64,000 bases of DNA, from positions 62,001 through 126,000 of the forward strand of contig NZ_JAPDOD010000009.1 of the NCBI RefSeq assembly GCF_027587205.1, in the 5' to 3' direction. Numbering within the stretch: the first letter of the stretch is position 1; each line of letters begins with the position of its first letter. The translations under genes were made by a program, and so were the position numbers. The notes below the pieces were generated by a model that saw only the letters and a list, made by a program, of their open reading frames with translations, did not search any database and was not told the DNA's origin. This stretch comes from Solirubrobacter ginsenosidimutans (GTDB taxonomy: Bacteria > Actinomycetota > Thermoleophilia > Solirubrobacterales > Solirubrobacteraceae). Of this stretch, positions 43,254 through 51,014 are shown one piece after another.

Positions 43254-45746
43254 TTATGGCGTGGTGGTGGAGAGGGTGAACGTCAGCGCCTTGGCGTAGG
43301 AGCCTGTGCGCAGCGGTTCGCTGGCCAGGATCGTCTGCTGGAGGCCGACCGTCACCGGGTCGTTGGCGACCGGGTTGACCCAGCCCGCGAGCTTGGTCGG
43401 AGCGGCCGAGCCGCCGATCGCGGTGAACGCGCCCGCGGGGCCCGCGGCGGGCGAGGAGCCCTGGGCCATCAGCGGCTGGTTCAGAGCGAACGTGCCGTTG
43501 ACGAGCTTGCCCGTGGCGGTGGCGGACGGGTCCGAGACCGAGAGGGTCGCGTCGCCGGCCGTGGAGATCACGGTGGCCGTGGTCTGGGCGGCGTAGGCCT
43601 TGCCGACGCCCGGGATGAACGCGCCGAACGAGGCGGGCGTGCCCATCGTCAGCGCCAGCGTCGCCGGCACGGAGCCGCCGACGGCGCCGTCGCTGAGCCC
43701 GCAGACCGCGGTCTGCGTCTTGGCCGGGTCGCTCTCCGACGTCGCCGTCAGGGTGACCGTGCCGGCCGCGGAGGCGTTGAGCGCCTTCGTGACGTAGACC
43801 GGGACCTTGACCGTCTCGCCGAACTTCACGGCGGTGAGCGCGTTGAGGATCTTCGCGCTCCAGCCGGTGCCCGTGGCCGAAGCCGCGAGGCGGTAGACGT
43901 CGCTCTCCAGGAACGCGCTCTCGTCCTGCGGGTGCAGGGCGGGATCGGTCGCCGCAGCGGCGCCGGTGTTCTTGAGGCCGAACGTGCACGTCGACCACTG
44001 GCCGGCGGCGACCTGGGTCGACCCGCCCGACGTCAGCGCCACGCCACGCGTCTGCGGCCCGGCGCCGTCCAGCGACTTCACGGCGACCTTGTAGTGCAGG
44101 ATGCCCTGCGCGTCGGTGGTCTTGTCGACCACGTAGAAGTGCAGGCGGTTCTGCTGGTCGGTCCACTCGTACGAGGAGCCCGAGTCCAGGCCGGCGTTGA
44201 ACGAGCCGTCGTTGAGCTGGCGCTCGTCGCCCTGCGTCGCGATCTTCGGCGTGCCGTCGGGCTTGACGAAGTCGACGTGGTTGATGTCGTCGGGATGCGA
44301 GTCGATCATCCAGGCGAAGCAGCTCGAGCCGCCGCAGCTGGACGCGGAGTTCTTGACCTTGTTGATGATCACGCCGTGGCCGGGATCGAACGAGTCCGAG
44401 CCGATCTGCTGCACGACTTCCATCGTGTAGGCGTTGTACTTGCCGGTGACGGTCGTGCCGTTCAGGCGCACGCCGTCGCACTTCCAGTCGGTCTGGTAGT
44501 TGCAGGGCGTGGACTTGTCGCCGTCGGTGCCGTCGAGCTCCACGCGAACGCCGGCGACGTCGCCCGCCGCATGCGGGACCTCGCGGGCGGTGACATCGGC
44601 CACCGCGAGACCCGACGCCGCCAGGCCGTTGCGGTTCAGCCGCACGAGGTCGGCGTCGCCGACGAAGTTCAGGAAGCGCTTGTTGCGCATGTTGTGCTGC
44701 GAGCCGAGCGACGCGCCCTGCGTCGCCGGGATCTGGAAGCGCGTGTGCGGGCCGCCTGGGCCGTTGAACGTGCCGCGGCTCATCATGTCCCACATGCCGG
44801 TGAACCCGCGCTGCTGGACGACGGCGTACGGGTTGCCGTAGTTGTCCGGGATCGACAGGTTGTGCGAGAGCTCGTGGGCGTAGGTCGACATGCCGGAGCT
44901 CTCGCCCTCGACCGACGTGTTGCCCGAGGCGTTCGGCCAGTTGGTGGCCGCCGAGACCCACGACGTCCACGGGACGTAGCGGGTGATCGCCCAGTTGGTC
45001 TGGGTCAGGTCGCCGAGGGCCTTGGGGCCGAACGCGTCCGGCACCTGGTCCTGCGTCATCCACTTCATCTCGCCGAACTCCTGCCAGGTCGAGGACTCGT
45101 CCTCACCGGCGGAGACGTAGAAGACGTTGTCGTACTCGGCGATCTTCGCCGCGCCGACGTCCGCCAGCCAGGCAGCGCGAGCATCGGTGCGGAAGTTCTT
45201 GTTGCACGGCTTGGCCGGCGTGAGCACCGGGCAGTGCGCCGTGCCGTTGCCGCTCGCCTGGTCGGTAAGGAAGTACTGGTACTGCGTGCCCGGGAGCTCG
45301 TACGGGCCGAAGGCGTCCAGCTGCACGCCGTACTTGCCGAAGGAGTCCTCCATCCAGTACCGGTTCATCGTCTGGAAGTGGTTCAGCTCAGACGGCGTGT
45401 TCAGGAAGTCGCGGTAGAACGCGGGAACCTGTGCACGCGGGATGTCGTGGGCCACCGCGGTGGGCGTGCCGAAGACGGTGCTTCCCTGCGGCTGGCTGAT
45501 CGTGAACGGCGTGCCCGGGAAGTCGGTCACGACGAGCGCGACCTTCCACTTCTTCACCGACGGCTGGATGCTCGGATCGGAGTAGTCCGGCCCCGGGAGC
45601 TTCTTGTAGTCATTCCACGTCAGCTCGTCCTGCCACGTCCAGTTCTGCGGATCGATCGGCGCCGGCGCGGTGTCCGCCGCGAGTGCGGCGGCCGGCGCGG
45701 CGAGAACGACCAACGCCGCGGCGACCGCGGCGCGAGTACCTCTCAT
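43254..45746 (-). CDS. Secreted M6-family (immune inhibitor A-like) metalloprotease, array copy 1
   Basis: 830 residues with a signal peptide (MRGTRAAVAAALVVLAAPAAALA). A conserved N-terminal block follows (DPQNWTWQDELTWNDY; VKKWKVALVVTDFPG), then the M6 catalytic domain with zinc motif HELSHNLSIPDNYGNP near residue 290; the other copies have HELTHNLG, so this one has Ser and Ser-Ile changes. The C-terminal ~230 residues are a beta domain ending ALTFTLSTTTP, shared by all five copies. It lacks a recognisable long propeptide. Start ATG 45746 is supported by GGAGGG. It is the last and most divergent gene of the array and has its own promoter (45803-45832). Confidence 0.85.
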   Translation of the reverse strand: MRGTRAAVAAALVVLAAPAAALAADTAPAPIDPQNWTWQDELTWNDYKKLPGPDYSDPSIQPSVKKWKVALVVTDFPGTPFTISQPQGSTVFGTPTAVAHDIPRAQVPAFYRDFLNTPSELNHFQTMNRYWMEDSFGKYGVQLDAFGPYELPGTQYQYFLTDQASGNGTAHCPVLTPAKPCNKNFRTDARAAWLADVGAAKIAEYDNVFYVSAGEDESSTWQEFGEMKWMTQDQVPDAFGPKALGDLTQTNWAITRYVPWTSWVSAATNWPNASGNTSVEGESSGMSTYAHELSHNLSIPDNYGNPYAVVQQRGFTGMWDMMSRGTFNGPGGPHTRFQIPATQGASLGSQHNMRNKRFLNFVGDADLVRLNRNGLAASGLAVADVTAREVPHAAGDVAGVRVELDGTDGDKSTPCNYQTDWKCDGVRLNGTTVTGKYNAYTMEVVQQIGSDSFDPGHGVIINKVKNSASSCGGSSCFAWMIDSHPDDINHVDFVKPDGTPKIATQGDERQLNDGSFNAGLDSGSSYEWTDQQNRLHFYVVDKTTDAQGILHYKVAVKSLDGAGPQTRGVALTSGGSTQVAAGQWSTCTFGLKNTGAAAATDPALHPQDESAFLESDVYRLAASATGTGWSAKILNALTAVKFGETVKVPVYVTKALNASAAGTVTLTATSESDPAKTQTAVCGLSDGAVGGSVPATLALTMGTPASFGAFIPGVGKAYAAQTTATVISTAGDATLSVSDPSATATGKLVNGTFALNQPLMAQGSSPAAGPAGAFTAIGGSAAPTKLAGWVNPVANDPVTVGLQQTILASEPLRTGSYAKALTFTLSTTTP

Positions 45747-45802
45747 TTGTACAGACCCTCCTACTTAGACCCCCGGCGGCATTCGTGCCACCGCTCTCAT
45801 GA

Positions 45803-45832
45803 ATGGTTACGTAACAACTCATGGGAGGTCAA
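45803..45832 (-). promoter_or_regulatory. Promoter of protease copy 1
   Basis: On the minus strand: -35 TTGACC (45827-45832), 17-base spacer, -10 TAACCAT (45803-45809). The same arrangement precedes copies 2, 3 and 4. The predicted leader is about 50 bases. Confidence 0.65.
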
Positions 45833-45836
45833 TACA

Positions 45837-45864
45837 GCCCCCGTGGAATTTCTCCCACGGGGGC
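45837..45864 (-). terminator. Hairpin downstream of protease copy 2
   Basis: GCCCCCGTGG (45837-45846), eight-base AT-rich loop, CCACGGGGGC (45855-45864). It lies 12 bases past the stop of copy 2 and immediately before the copy 1 promoter. Confidence 0.6.
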
Positions 45865-45876
45865 CGAACAACTGGA

Positions 45877-48330
45877 CTAAGGGGTGGTCGTGGACAGCGT
45901 GAAGGTCAGCGTCTTGGCATAGGTGCCGGTACGCAGGGCGTCGGCGGAGCCGATCGTCTGCTTGAAGCTGATCGTCGCCGGGTCGTTGGAGACCGGGCCG
46001 CTGTATGTCTTCAGCGTGGTGGGCAGCACCGCGTAGGGCCCGGCGGTGGCGCCGGACGCCTGCAGGGCCTGCGGGAGCGAGAACGTGCCGTTGACCAGGT
46101 GGCCGTTGGCCGTCGTGCTCGGGTCGGCGACCGTCAGGGACGCGTCACCGGCGGTGGAGACGACGGTCGCCGTGGTGTTGGCGACGTAGTCCTTGCCGAG
46201 GCCGGGCGTGAACGCGCCGAACGTGGCCGGAGCGCCCATCGTCAGGGCCAGCGTGGCCGGCACCGAGCCGCCGACCGAGCCGTCGGCCAGCGTGCAGACC
46301 GCCGACGCGGTCTTCGAAGGATCGCTCTCGGAGACGGCGTTCAGCGTGACCGAGCCGGAGCCCGTGCCGCGCTCGATGTAGACCGGAACCGAGACCGTGG
46401 CGCCGAACTTGGCGGCCGCGAACGCGTTCTTGAGGTACGCGCTGTAGCCGGTGCCCGACGCCGACGCCGACAGGCGGTAGACGTCGCTGTTGAGGTACGC
46501 CGCCGCGTCCTGCGGGTGCGTGCCGGCCGGGACGGCCGCCGCGGCGCCCGTGTTCTTGAGCGTGAACGAGCACGTCGTGTAGCCCTCGGCGTTGCCGAGC
46601 TGCGGCGAGGCGACGCTGACGCCGCGCGTCTGCGGGCCGGAGCCGTCGAGCGAGCGGACGCCGACCGTGTAGTGCAGGATGCCGGTCGCGTCGGTCTTCT
46701 TGTCGAGGATGTAGAAGTGCAGGCGGTTGGCCGTGTCCTCGTACTCGTACGAGGAGCCCGAGCCGAGGCCGGCGTTGAACGAGCCGTCGTTCTTCTGGCG
46801 CTCGTCGCCGATCGTCGCCTTCTTCGGCGTGCCGTCGGCCGCGACGAAGTCGACCTTGTTGATGTCCTCCGGATGCGAGTCGACGACCCACACGAAGCAG
46901 CTGTAGGAGCCGCAGGAGGAGTTGTTGGTCTTGGTCTTGGAGATCAGGACGCCGTGGCCCGGGTCGTAGGAGTCCGAGCCGATCTGCTGCACGACCTCCA
47001 TCGTGTAGTTGTTCCACTTGCCGCTGATCGTGCCGTTCGCCGCGCGGGCGACGCCGTCGCAGTTCGGCGTGGTCAGGACGCCGTTGATGTAGCACGGCGC
47101 CTCGTTGTCGCCGGTGCCGTCGAGGGCGATGTTGACGCCCGAGATCTCGCCGCCGGTCGGCGCCGTCTCACGCGCGGTGACGTCCGCGACCGCCATGCCC
47201 GATGTCGCCAGCCCGTTGCGGTTCAGGCGCAGCAGGTCGTTGTCGGTGAGGAAGTTCAGCACGCGCTTGTTGCGCACGTTGTGCTGCGAGCCCAGCGCCT
47301 CGCCCTGCGTCGGCGGGATCAGGTAGCGGACGTGCTGGCCGCCCGGGCCGTTGAACGAGCCGCGGCTCATCATGTCCCACATGCCGGTCGCGGTGACCTG
47401 CTGGACGGTGCCGAACGGGTTGTTGTAGTTGTCCGGAAGGCCCAGGTTATGGGTCAGCTCGTGCGCGTACGTGGCCATGCCGGAGGCCTCGGCCTCGATC
47501 GACGTGTTGCCGGACGCGTTGGGCCAGATGCCCGAGACGGCGGCCCACGAGGACCACGGCACGTAGCGGGTGACCGCCCAGTTGGTCTGGGTCAGGTCGC
47601 CGTAGGACTTCGGGCCGAACGCGTCCGTGACGTCGTCCTGCGTCTTGAACTTCATCTCGCCGAACTCCTGCCACGTGGCGGACTCGTCCTCACCGGCGGA
47701 GACGTAGAAGACGTTGTCGTACTCGGCGATCTTCGCCGCGCCGACGTCGGCCAGCCACGCCGCGCGGGCATCGGTGCGGAAGTTCAGGTTGCACGGGTGC
47801 GCGGGCGTCAGCGCCGGGCAGTGCGCGAGGTTGGCGTTGCCGCCGAACTCGGTCATGAAGTACTGGTAGGAGTGGCCCGGGAGCTTGTAGGGGCCGAAGG
47901 CGTCCAGCTGGACGCCGTACTTGCCGTAGGAATCCTCCATCCAGTACCGGTTCATGGTCTGGAAGTGGTTCAGCGCCTGCGGCTTGTTGAGGAAGTCGCG
48001 GTAGAAGGCCGGGACGTCCGCGCGCGGGATGTCGTGGGCCTCGATCGTCGGCGTGCCGAAGACCGAGCTGCCGGCCGGCTGCGTGATGTAGAAGGGCTTG
48101 TCGTCGAAGTCCGTGAGGACGAGCGCGACCTTCCACTTCTTCACGGTCGGCACGATCGACGGATCGGAGTAGTCCGTCCCGGGCAGCGCGTGGTAGTCGT
48201 TCCAGGTCAGGTTGTCCTGGAAGGACCAGTTCTGCGGATCGATGGGCGCGGGCGGACCCGCAGCGGACGCGACCATCGGCGTCGCCAGCGCGAGCACGGC
48301 CGCCAGGCCGGCGGCGTGGAGCACCTTCAT
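45877..48330 (-). CDS. Secreted M6-family metalloprotease, array copy 2
   Basis: 817 residues from ATG 48330 (MKVLHAAGLAAVLALATPMVASA signal; AGAGGGG upstream). The open frame runs 19 codons further up but that part is the leader. The zinc motif HELTHNLGLPDNYNNPF lies near residue 290. Other family blocks: HFQTMNRYWMEDSYGKYGVQ, FYVSAGEDESATWQEFGEMK, TGMWDMMSRGSFNGPGGQH. The C-terminal beta domain (FGAFTPGLGKDYVANTT; YAKTLTFTLSTTTP) is as in the other copies. It is likely an extracellular endoprotease; the substrate is unknown. Confidence 0.88.
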   Translation of the reverse strand: MKVLHAAGLAAVLALATPMVASAAGPPAPIDPQNWSFQDNLTWNDYHALPGTDYSDPSIVPTVKKWKVALVLTDFDDKPFYITQPAGSSVFGTPTIEAHDIPRADVPAFYRDFLNKPQALNHFQTMNRYWMEDSYGKYGVQLDAFGPYKLPGHSYQYFMTEFGGNANLAHCPALTPAHPCNLNFRTDARAAWLADVGAAKIAEYDNVFYVSAGEDESATWQEFGEMKFKTQDDVTDAFGPKSYGDLTQTNWAVTRYVPWSSWAAVSGIWPNASGNTSIEAEASGMATYAHELTHNLGLPDNYNNPFGTVQQVTATGMWDMMSRGSFNGPGGQHVRYLIPPTQGEALGSQHNVRNKRVLNFLTDNDLLRLNRNGLATSGMAVADVTARETAPTGGEISGVNIALDGTGDNEAPCYINGVLTTPNCDGVARAANGTISGKWNNYTMEVVQQIGSDSYDPGHGVLISKTKTNNSSCGSYSCFVWVVDSHPEDINKVDFVAADGTPKKATIGDERQKNDGSFNAGLGSGSSYEYEDTANRLHFYILDKKTDATGILHYTVGVRSLDGSGPQTRGVSVASPQLGNAEGYTTCSFTLKNTGAAAAVPAGTHPQDAAAYLNSDVYRLSASASGTGYSAYLKNAFAAAKFGATVSVPVYIERGTGSGSVTLNAVSESDPSKTASAVCTLADGSVGGSVPATLALTMGAPATFGAFTPGLGKDYVANTTATVVSTAGDASLTVADPSTTANGHLVNGTFSLPQALQASGATAGPYAVLPTTLKTYSGPVSNDPATISFKQTIGSADALRTGTYAKTLTFTLSTTTP

Positions 48331-48385
48331 GTTGTTCAGACCCCTCTCGTAGACCCTCGCGGCAAACGGAGTGCCGCGTGAGAGC

Positions 48386-48415
48386 ATCTTCAGGGGAGAT
48401 AAAGGCGCGGGTCAA
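48386..48415 (-). promoter_or_regulatory. Promoter of protease copy 2
   Basis: Minus strand -35 TTGACC (48410-48415), 17-base spacer, -10 TGAAGAT (48386-48392). It matches the copy 1, 3 and 4 promoters in sequence and spacing. Confidence 0.6.
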
Positions 48416-48417
48416 CC

Positions 48418-48449
48418 ACGACTCCGTGGACATGTGTACACGGAGTCGT
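48418..48449 (-). terminator. Hairpin downstream of protease copy 3
   Basis: ACGACTCCGTG (48418-48428), ten-base loop containing ACATGTGT, CACGGAGTCGT (48439-48449): an 11-bp perfect stem 15 bases past the copy 3 stop. It resembles the hairpin at 50979, which also contains CGTGGACATGTGT. Confidence 0.6.
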
Positions 48450-48464
48450 AGTTGATGAGAGCCG

Positions 48465-50888
48465 CTAGGGGGTGGTGGTGCTGAGCGTGAAGGTCAGCGT
48501 CTTGGCGTATTGACCGGTGCGCAGCGCGTCGTGATCGGAGATCGTCTGCTTGAAGCTGACGGCGACCGGATCGTTGGACACCGGGCCGGCGTAGGTCTTC
48601 AGCGTCGCCGGGAGCGCGGAGTACGCGCCCGCGGTGGAGCCGGAGGCCTGCAGCGCCGACGGCAGCGCGAACGTGCCGTTGACCAGGTGACCGGAGTTGG
48701 CCGTCGCGTCGGGGTCGGCGACCGTCAGGGTCGCGTCACCGGCGGTGGAGACGACGGTGGCCGTCGTGGAGGCGATGTAGTCCTTGCCCAGGCCCGGGGT
48801 GAACGGGCCGAAGGAGGCCGCCGCGCCCATGTTCAGGGACAGCGTCGCCGGCACCGAGCCGCCGACCGTGCTGTCGGCCAGGGTGCAGACCGCGGAGGCG
48901 GTCTTGGTCGGATCGCTCTCGGAGACGGCGTTCAGCGTGACCGAGCCGGAGCCCGTGCCACGCTCGATGTACACCGGGACCGAGACGCTCTCGCCGAACT
49001 TGGCGGTCGCGAACTGGTTCTTGAGGTACGCCGCGTAACCCGTGCCGGTGGCCGAGGCCGAGAGACGGTAGATGTCGTTGTTCAGGTAGGCCGAGGCGTC
49101 CTGCGGGTGCGTGCCCGCCGGAACGGCCGCCGCGGCGCCCGTGTTCTTCAGGTTGAACGAGCAGGTCGCGTAGCCGGAGTCGTTGCCGAGCTGCGGCGAC
49201 GCGAGCGCCACGCCGCGGGCCTGCGGGCCGGAGCCGTCGAGCGAGCGGACGCCGACGGTGTAGTGCAGGATGCCCTGCGCGTCGTTGTGCTTGTCCAGGA
49301 TGTAGAAGTGCAGGCGGTTGGCCGTGTCCTCGTACTCCGACGAGGAGCCCGAGCCGACGCCGGCGTTGAACGAGGCGTCGTTCTTCTGGCGCTCGTCACC
49401 GATGGTCGCCTTGTTGGGCGTGCCGTCGGCCGCGACGAAGTCGACCTTGTTGATGTCCTCCGGATGCGAGTCGACGACCCACACGAAGCAGCTCGAGGAG
49501 CCGCAGGAGGACGCGGTGTTCTTCGTCTTGGAGATCAGGACGCCGTGACCCGGGCTGAAGGAGTCCGAGCCGATCTGCTGCACGACTTCCATCGTGTAGT
49601 TGTCGTACTTGCCCGTCACGCTCGAGCCGGACGTTCGAACGCCGTCGCAGGTCGGGTCCGTCAGGTAGTTGCACGGCGCTTCCTTGTCGCCCGCGCCGTT
49701 GAGGGCGATGTTGACGCCGGAGATCTCGCCGCCCGTCGGCGCGGTCTCACGCGCGGTGACGTCCGTGACCGCCATGCCCGACGTCGCCAGCCCGTCGCGG
49801 TTGAGGCGCAGGAGGTCGTTGTCGGTGATGAAGTTCAGGACGCGCTTGTTGCGGATGTTGTGCTGCGAGCCGAGGGCGGCGCCCTGCGTCGGGGGAATCT
49901 GCCAGCGGGTGTGCTGGCCGCCCGGGCCGTTGAACGAGCCGCGGCTCATCATGTCCCACATGCCGGTGGCGGCACGCTGCTGCGTGGTGCCGAACGGGTT
50001 GCCGTAGTTGTCGGGCAGGCCGAGGTTGTGCGTGAGCTCGTGGGCGTAGGTCGCCATGCCGGAGCTCTCGGCCTCGATCGACGTGTTGCCGGAGGCGTTG
50101 GGCCAGATCGTCGACGACGACGCCCACGACGACCACGGGACGTACCGGGTCGGAGCCCAGTTGGTCTGCAGCGGGTCGAAGGCCTTCGGGCCGAAGGAGT
50201 CCGGCACGTCGTCCATCGTCTTGAACTTCATCTGGCCGAACTCCTGCCAGGTGGAGGACTGGTCCTCACCCGCGGAGACGTAGAAGATGTTGTCGTACTC
50301 GGCGACCTTGGCGGCGCCGACGTCGGCGAGCCAGGCGGCGCGCGCGTCCGTGCGGAAGTTCAGCGTGCACGGGTAGTGCGCGGCGTCCGGGCAGTGGGCG
50401 TTGGTCGTGTAATCGTGGAAGTACTGGTACGAGCGACCCGGCATGCGGTACGGCCCGAAGGCGTCCAGCTGCACGCCGTACTTGCCGAAGGAGTCCTCCA
50501 TCCAGTACCGGTTCATCGTCTGGAAGTGATTCAGCGCCTGCGGCTTGTTGAGGAAGTCGCGGTAGAACGCCGGCACCTGGTCACGCGGGACCTGGTTGGC
50601 CTCGGCCGTCGGCGTCCCGAAGATCGTGGAACCCGCGGGCTGCGAGATCGTGAAGCCCTTGTCCGGGAAGTCGGTGACGACGAGCGCGACCTTCCACTTC
50701 TTGACGGTCGGCTGCACGTCAGGGTTGGAGTAATCCGTCCCCGGCAGCGGCTTGTAGTCGTTCCACGTGAGGTTGTCCTGGAAGGACCAGTTCTGTGGAT
50801 CGACGGGCGCCGGAGCGCCGGCCAACGCCGCCGCGGGCGCGGCGAGCGCCAGCACTGCCGCCACCCCGGCGGCGTGAAGCACCTTCAT
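48465..50888 (-). CDS. Secreted M6-family metalloprotease, array copy 3
   Basis: 807 residues from ATG 50888, chosen because GAAGGGGAAT lies just upstream and MKVLHAAGVAAVLALAAPAAALA is a good signal; an upstream in-frame start at 50987 would overlap the promoter. The zinc motif HELTHNLGLPDNYGNPF lies near residue 285. It is most like copy 2: the C-terminal half is almost collinear (ISGVNIALNGAGDKEAPC, YLNNDIYRLSASATGTGYAAYL). The hydrophilic loop after the YMEDSF block is shorter, with HDYTTNAHCPDAAHYPC. Confidence 0.88.
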   Translation of the reverse strand: MKVLHAAGVAAVLALAAPAAALAGAPAPVDPQNWSFQDNLTWNDYKPLPGTDYSNPDVQPTVKKWKVALVVTDFPDKGFTISQPAGSTIFGTPTAEANQVPRDQVPAFYRDFLNKPQALNHFQTMNRYWMEDSFGKYGVQLDAFGPYRMPGRSYQYFHDYTTNAHCPDAAHYPCTLNFRTDARAAWLADVGAAKVAEYDNIFYVSAGEDQSSTWQEFGQMKFKTMDDVPDSFGPKAFDPLQTNWAPTRYVPWSSWASSSTIWPNASGNTSIEAESSGMATYAHELTHNLGLPDNYGNPFGTTQQRAATGMWDMMSRGSFNGPGGQHTRWQIPPTQGAALGSQHNIRNKRVLNFITDNDLLRLNRDGLATSGMAVTDVTARETAPTGGEISGVNIALNGAGDKEAPCNYLTDPTCDGVRTSGSSVTGKYDNYTMEVVQQIGSDSFSPGHGVLISKTKNTASSCGSSSCFVWVVDSHPEDINKVDFVAADGTPNKATIGDERQKNDASFNAGVGSGSSSEYEDTANRLHFYILDKHNDAQGILHYTVGVRSLDGSGPQARGVALASPQLGNDSGYATCSFNLKNTGAAAAVPAGTHPQDASAYLNNDIYRLSASATGTGYAAYLKNQFATAKFGESVSVPVYIERGTGSGSVTLNAVSESDPTKTASAVCTLADSTVGGSVPATLSLNMGAAASFGPFTPGLGKDYIASTTATVVSTAGDATLTVADPDATANSGHLVNGTFALPSALQASGSTAGAYSALPATLKTYAGPVSNDPVAVSFKQTISDHDALRTGQYAKTLTFTLSTTTP

Positions 50889-50939
50889 GTATTCCCCTTC
50901 GTTTAGACCCTGGGCAGCCCTCCAGGCCGCCGTACGTTC

Positions 50940-50969
50940 ATGTTTAAGGGGAGATATGCGGACGGTCAA
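50940..50969 (-). promoter_or_regulatory. Promoter of protease copy 3
   Basis: Minus strand -35 TTGACC (50964-50969), 17-base spacer, -10 TAAACAT (50940-50946). It has the best -10 of the four related promoters. Confidence 0.65.
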
Positions 50970-50978
50970 GTCCAGCCC

Positions 50979-50996
50979 CGTGGACATGTGTCCACG
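50979..50996 (-). terminator. Hairpin downstream of protease copy 4
   Basis: CGTGGACA (50979-50986), two-base loop, TGTCCACG (50989-50996), extended on both sides by partly paired AGTCC and GGACT. It lies 18 bases past the copy 4 stop and next to the copy 3 promoter. Confidence 0.5.
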
Positions 50997-51014
50997 AGGC
51001 CAGGACTCATGAAC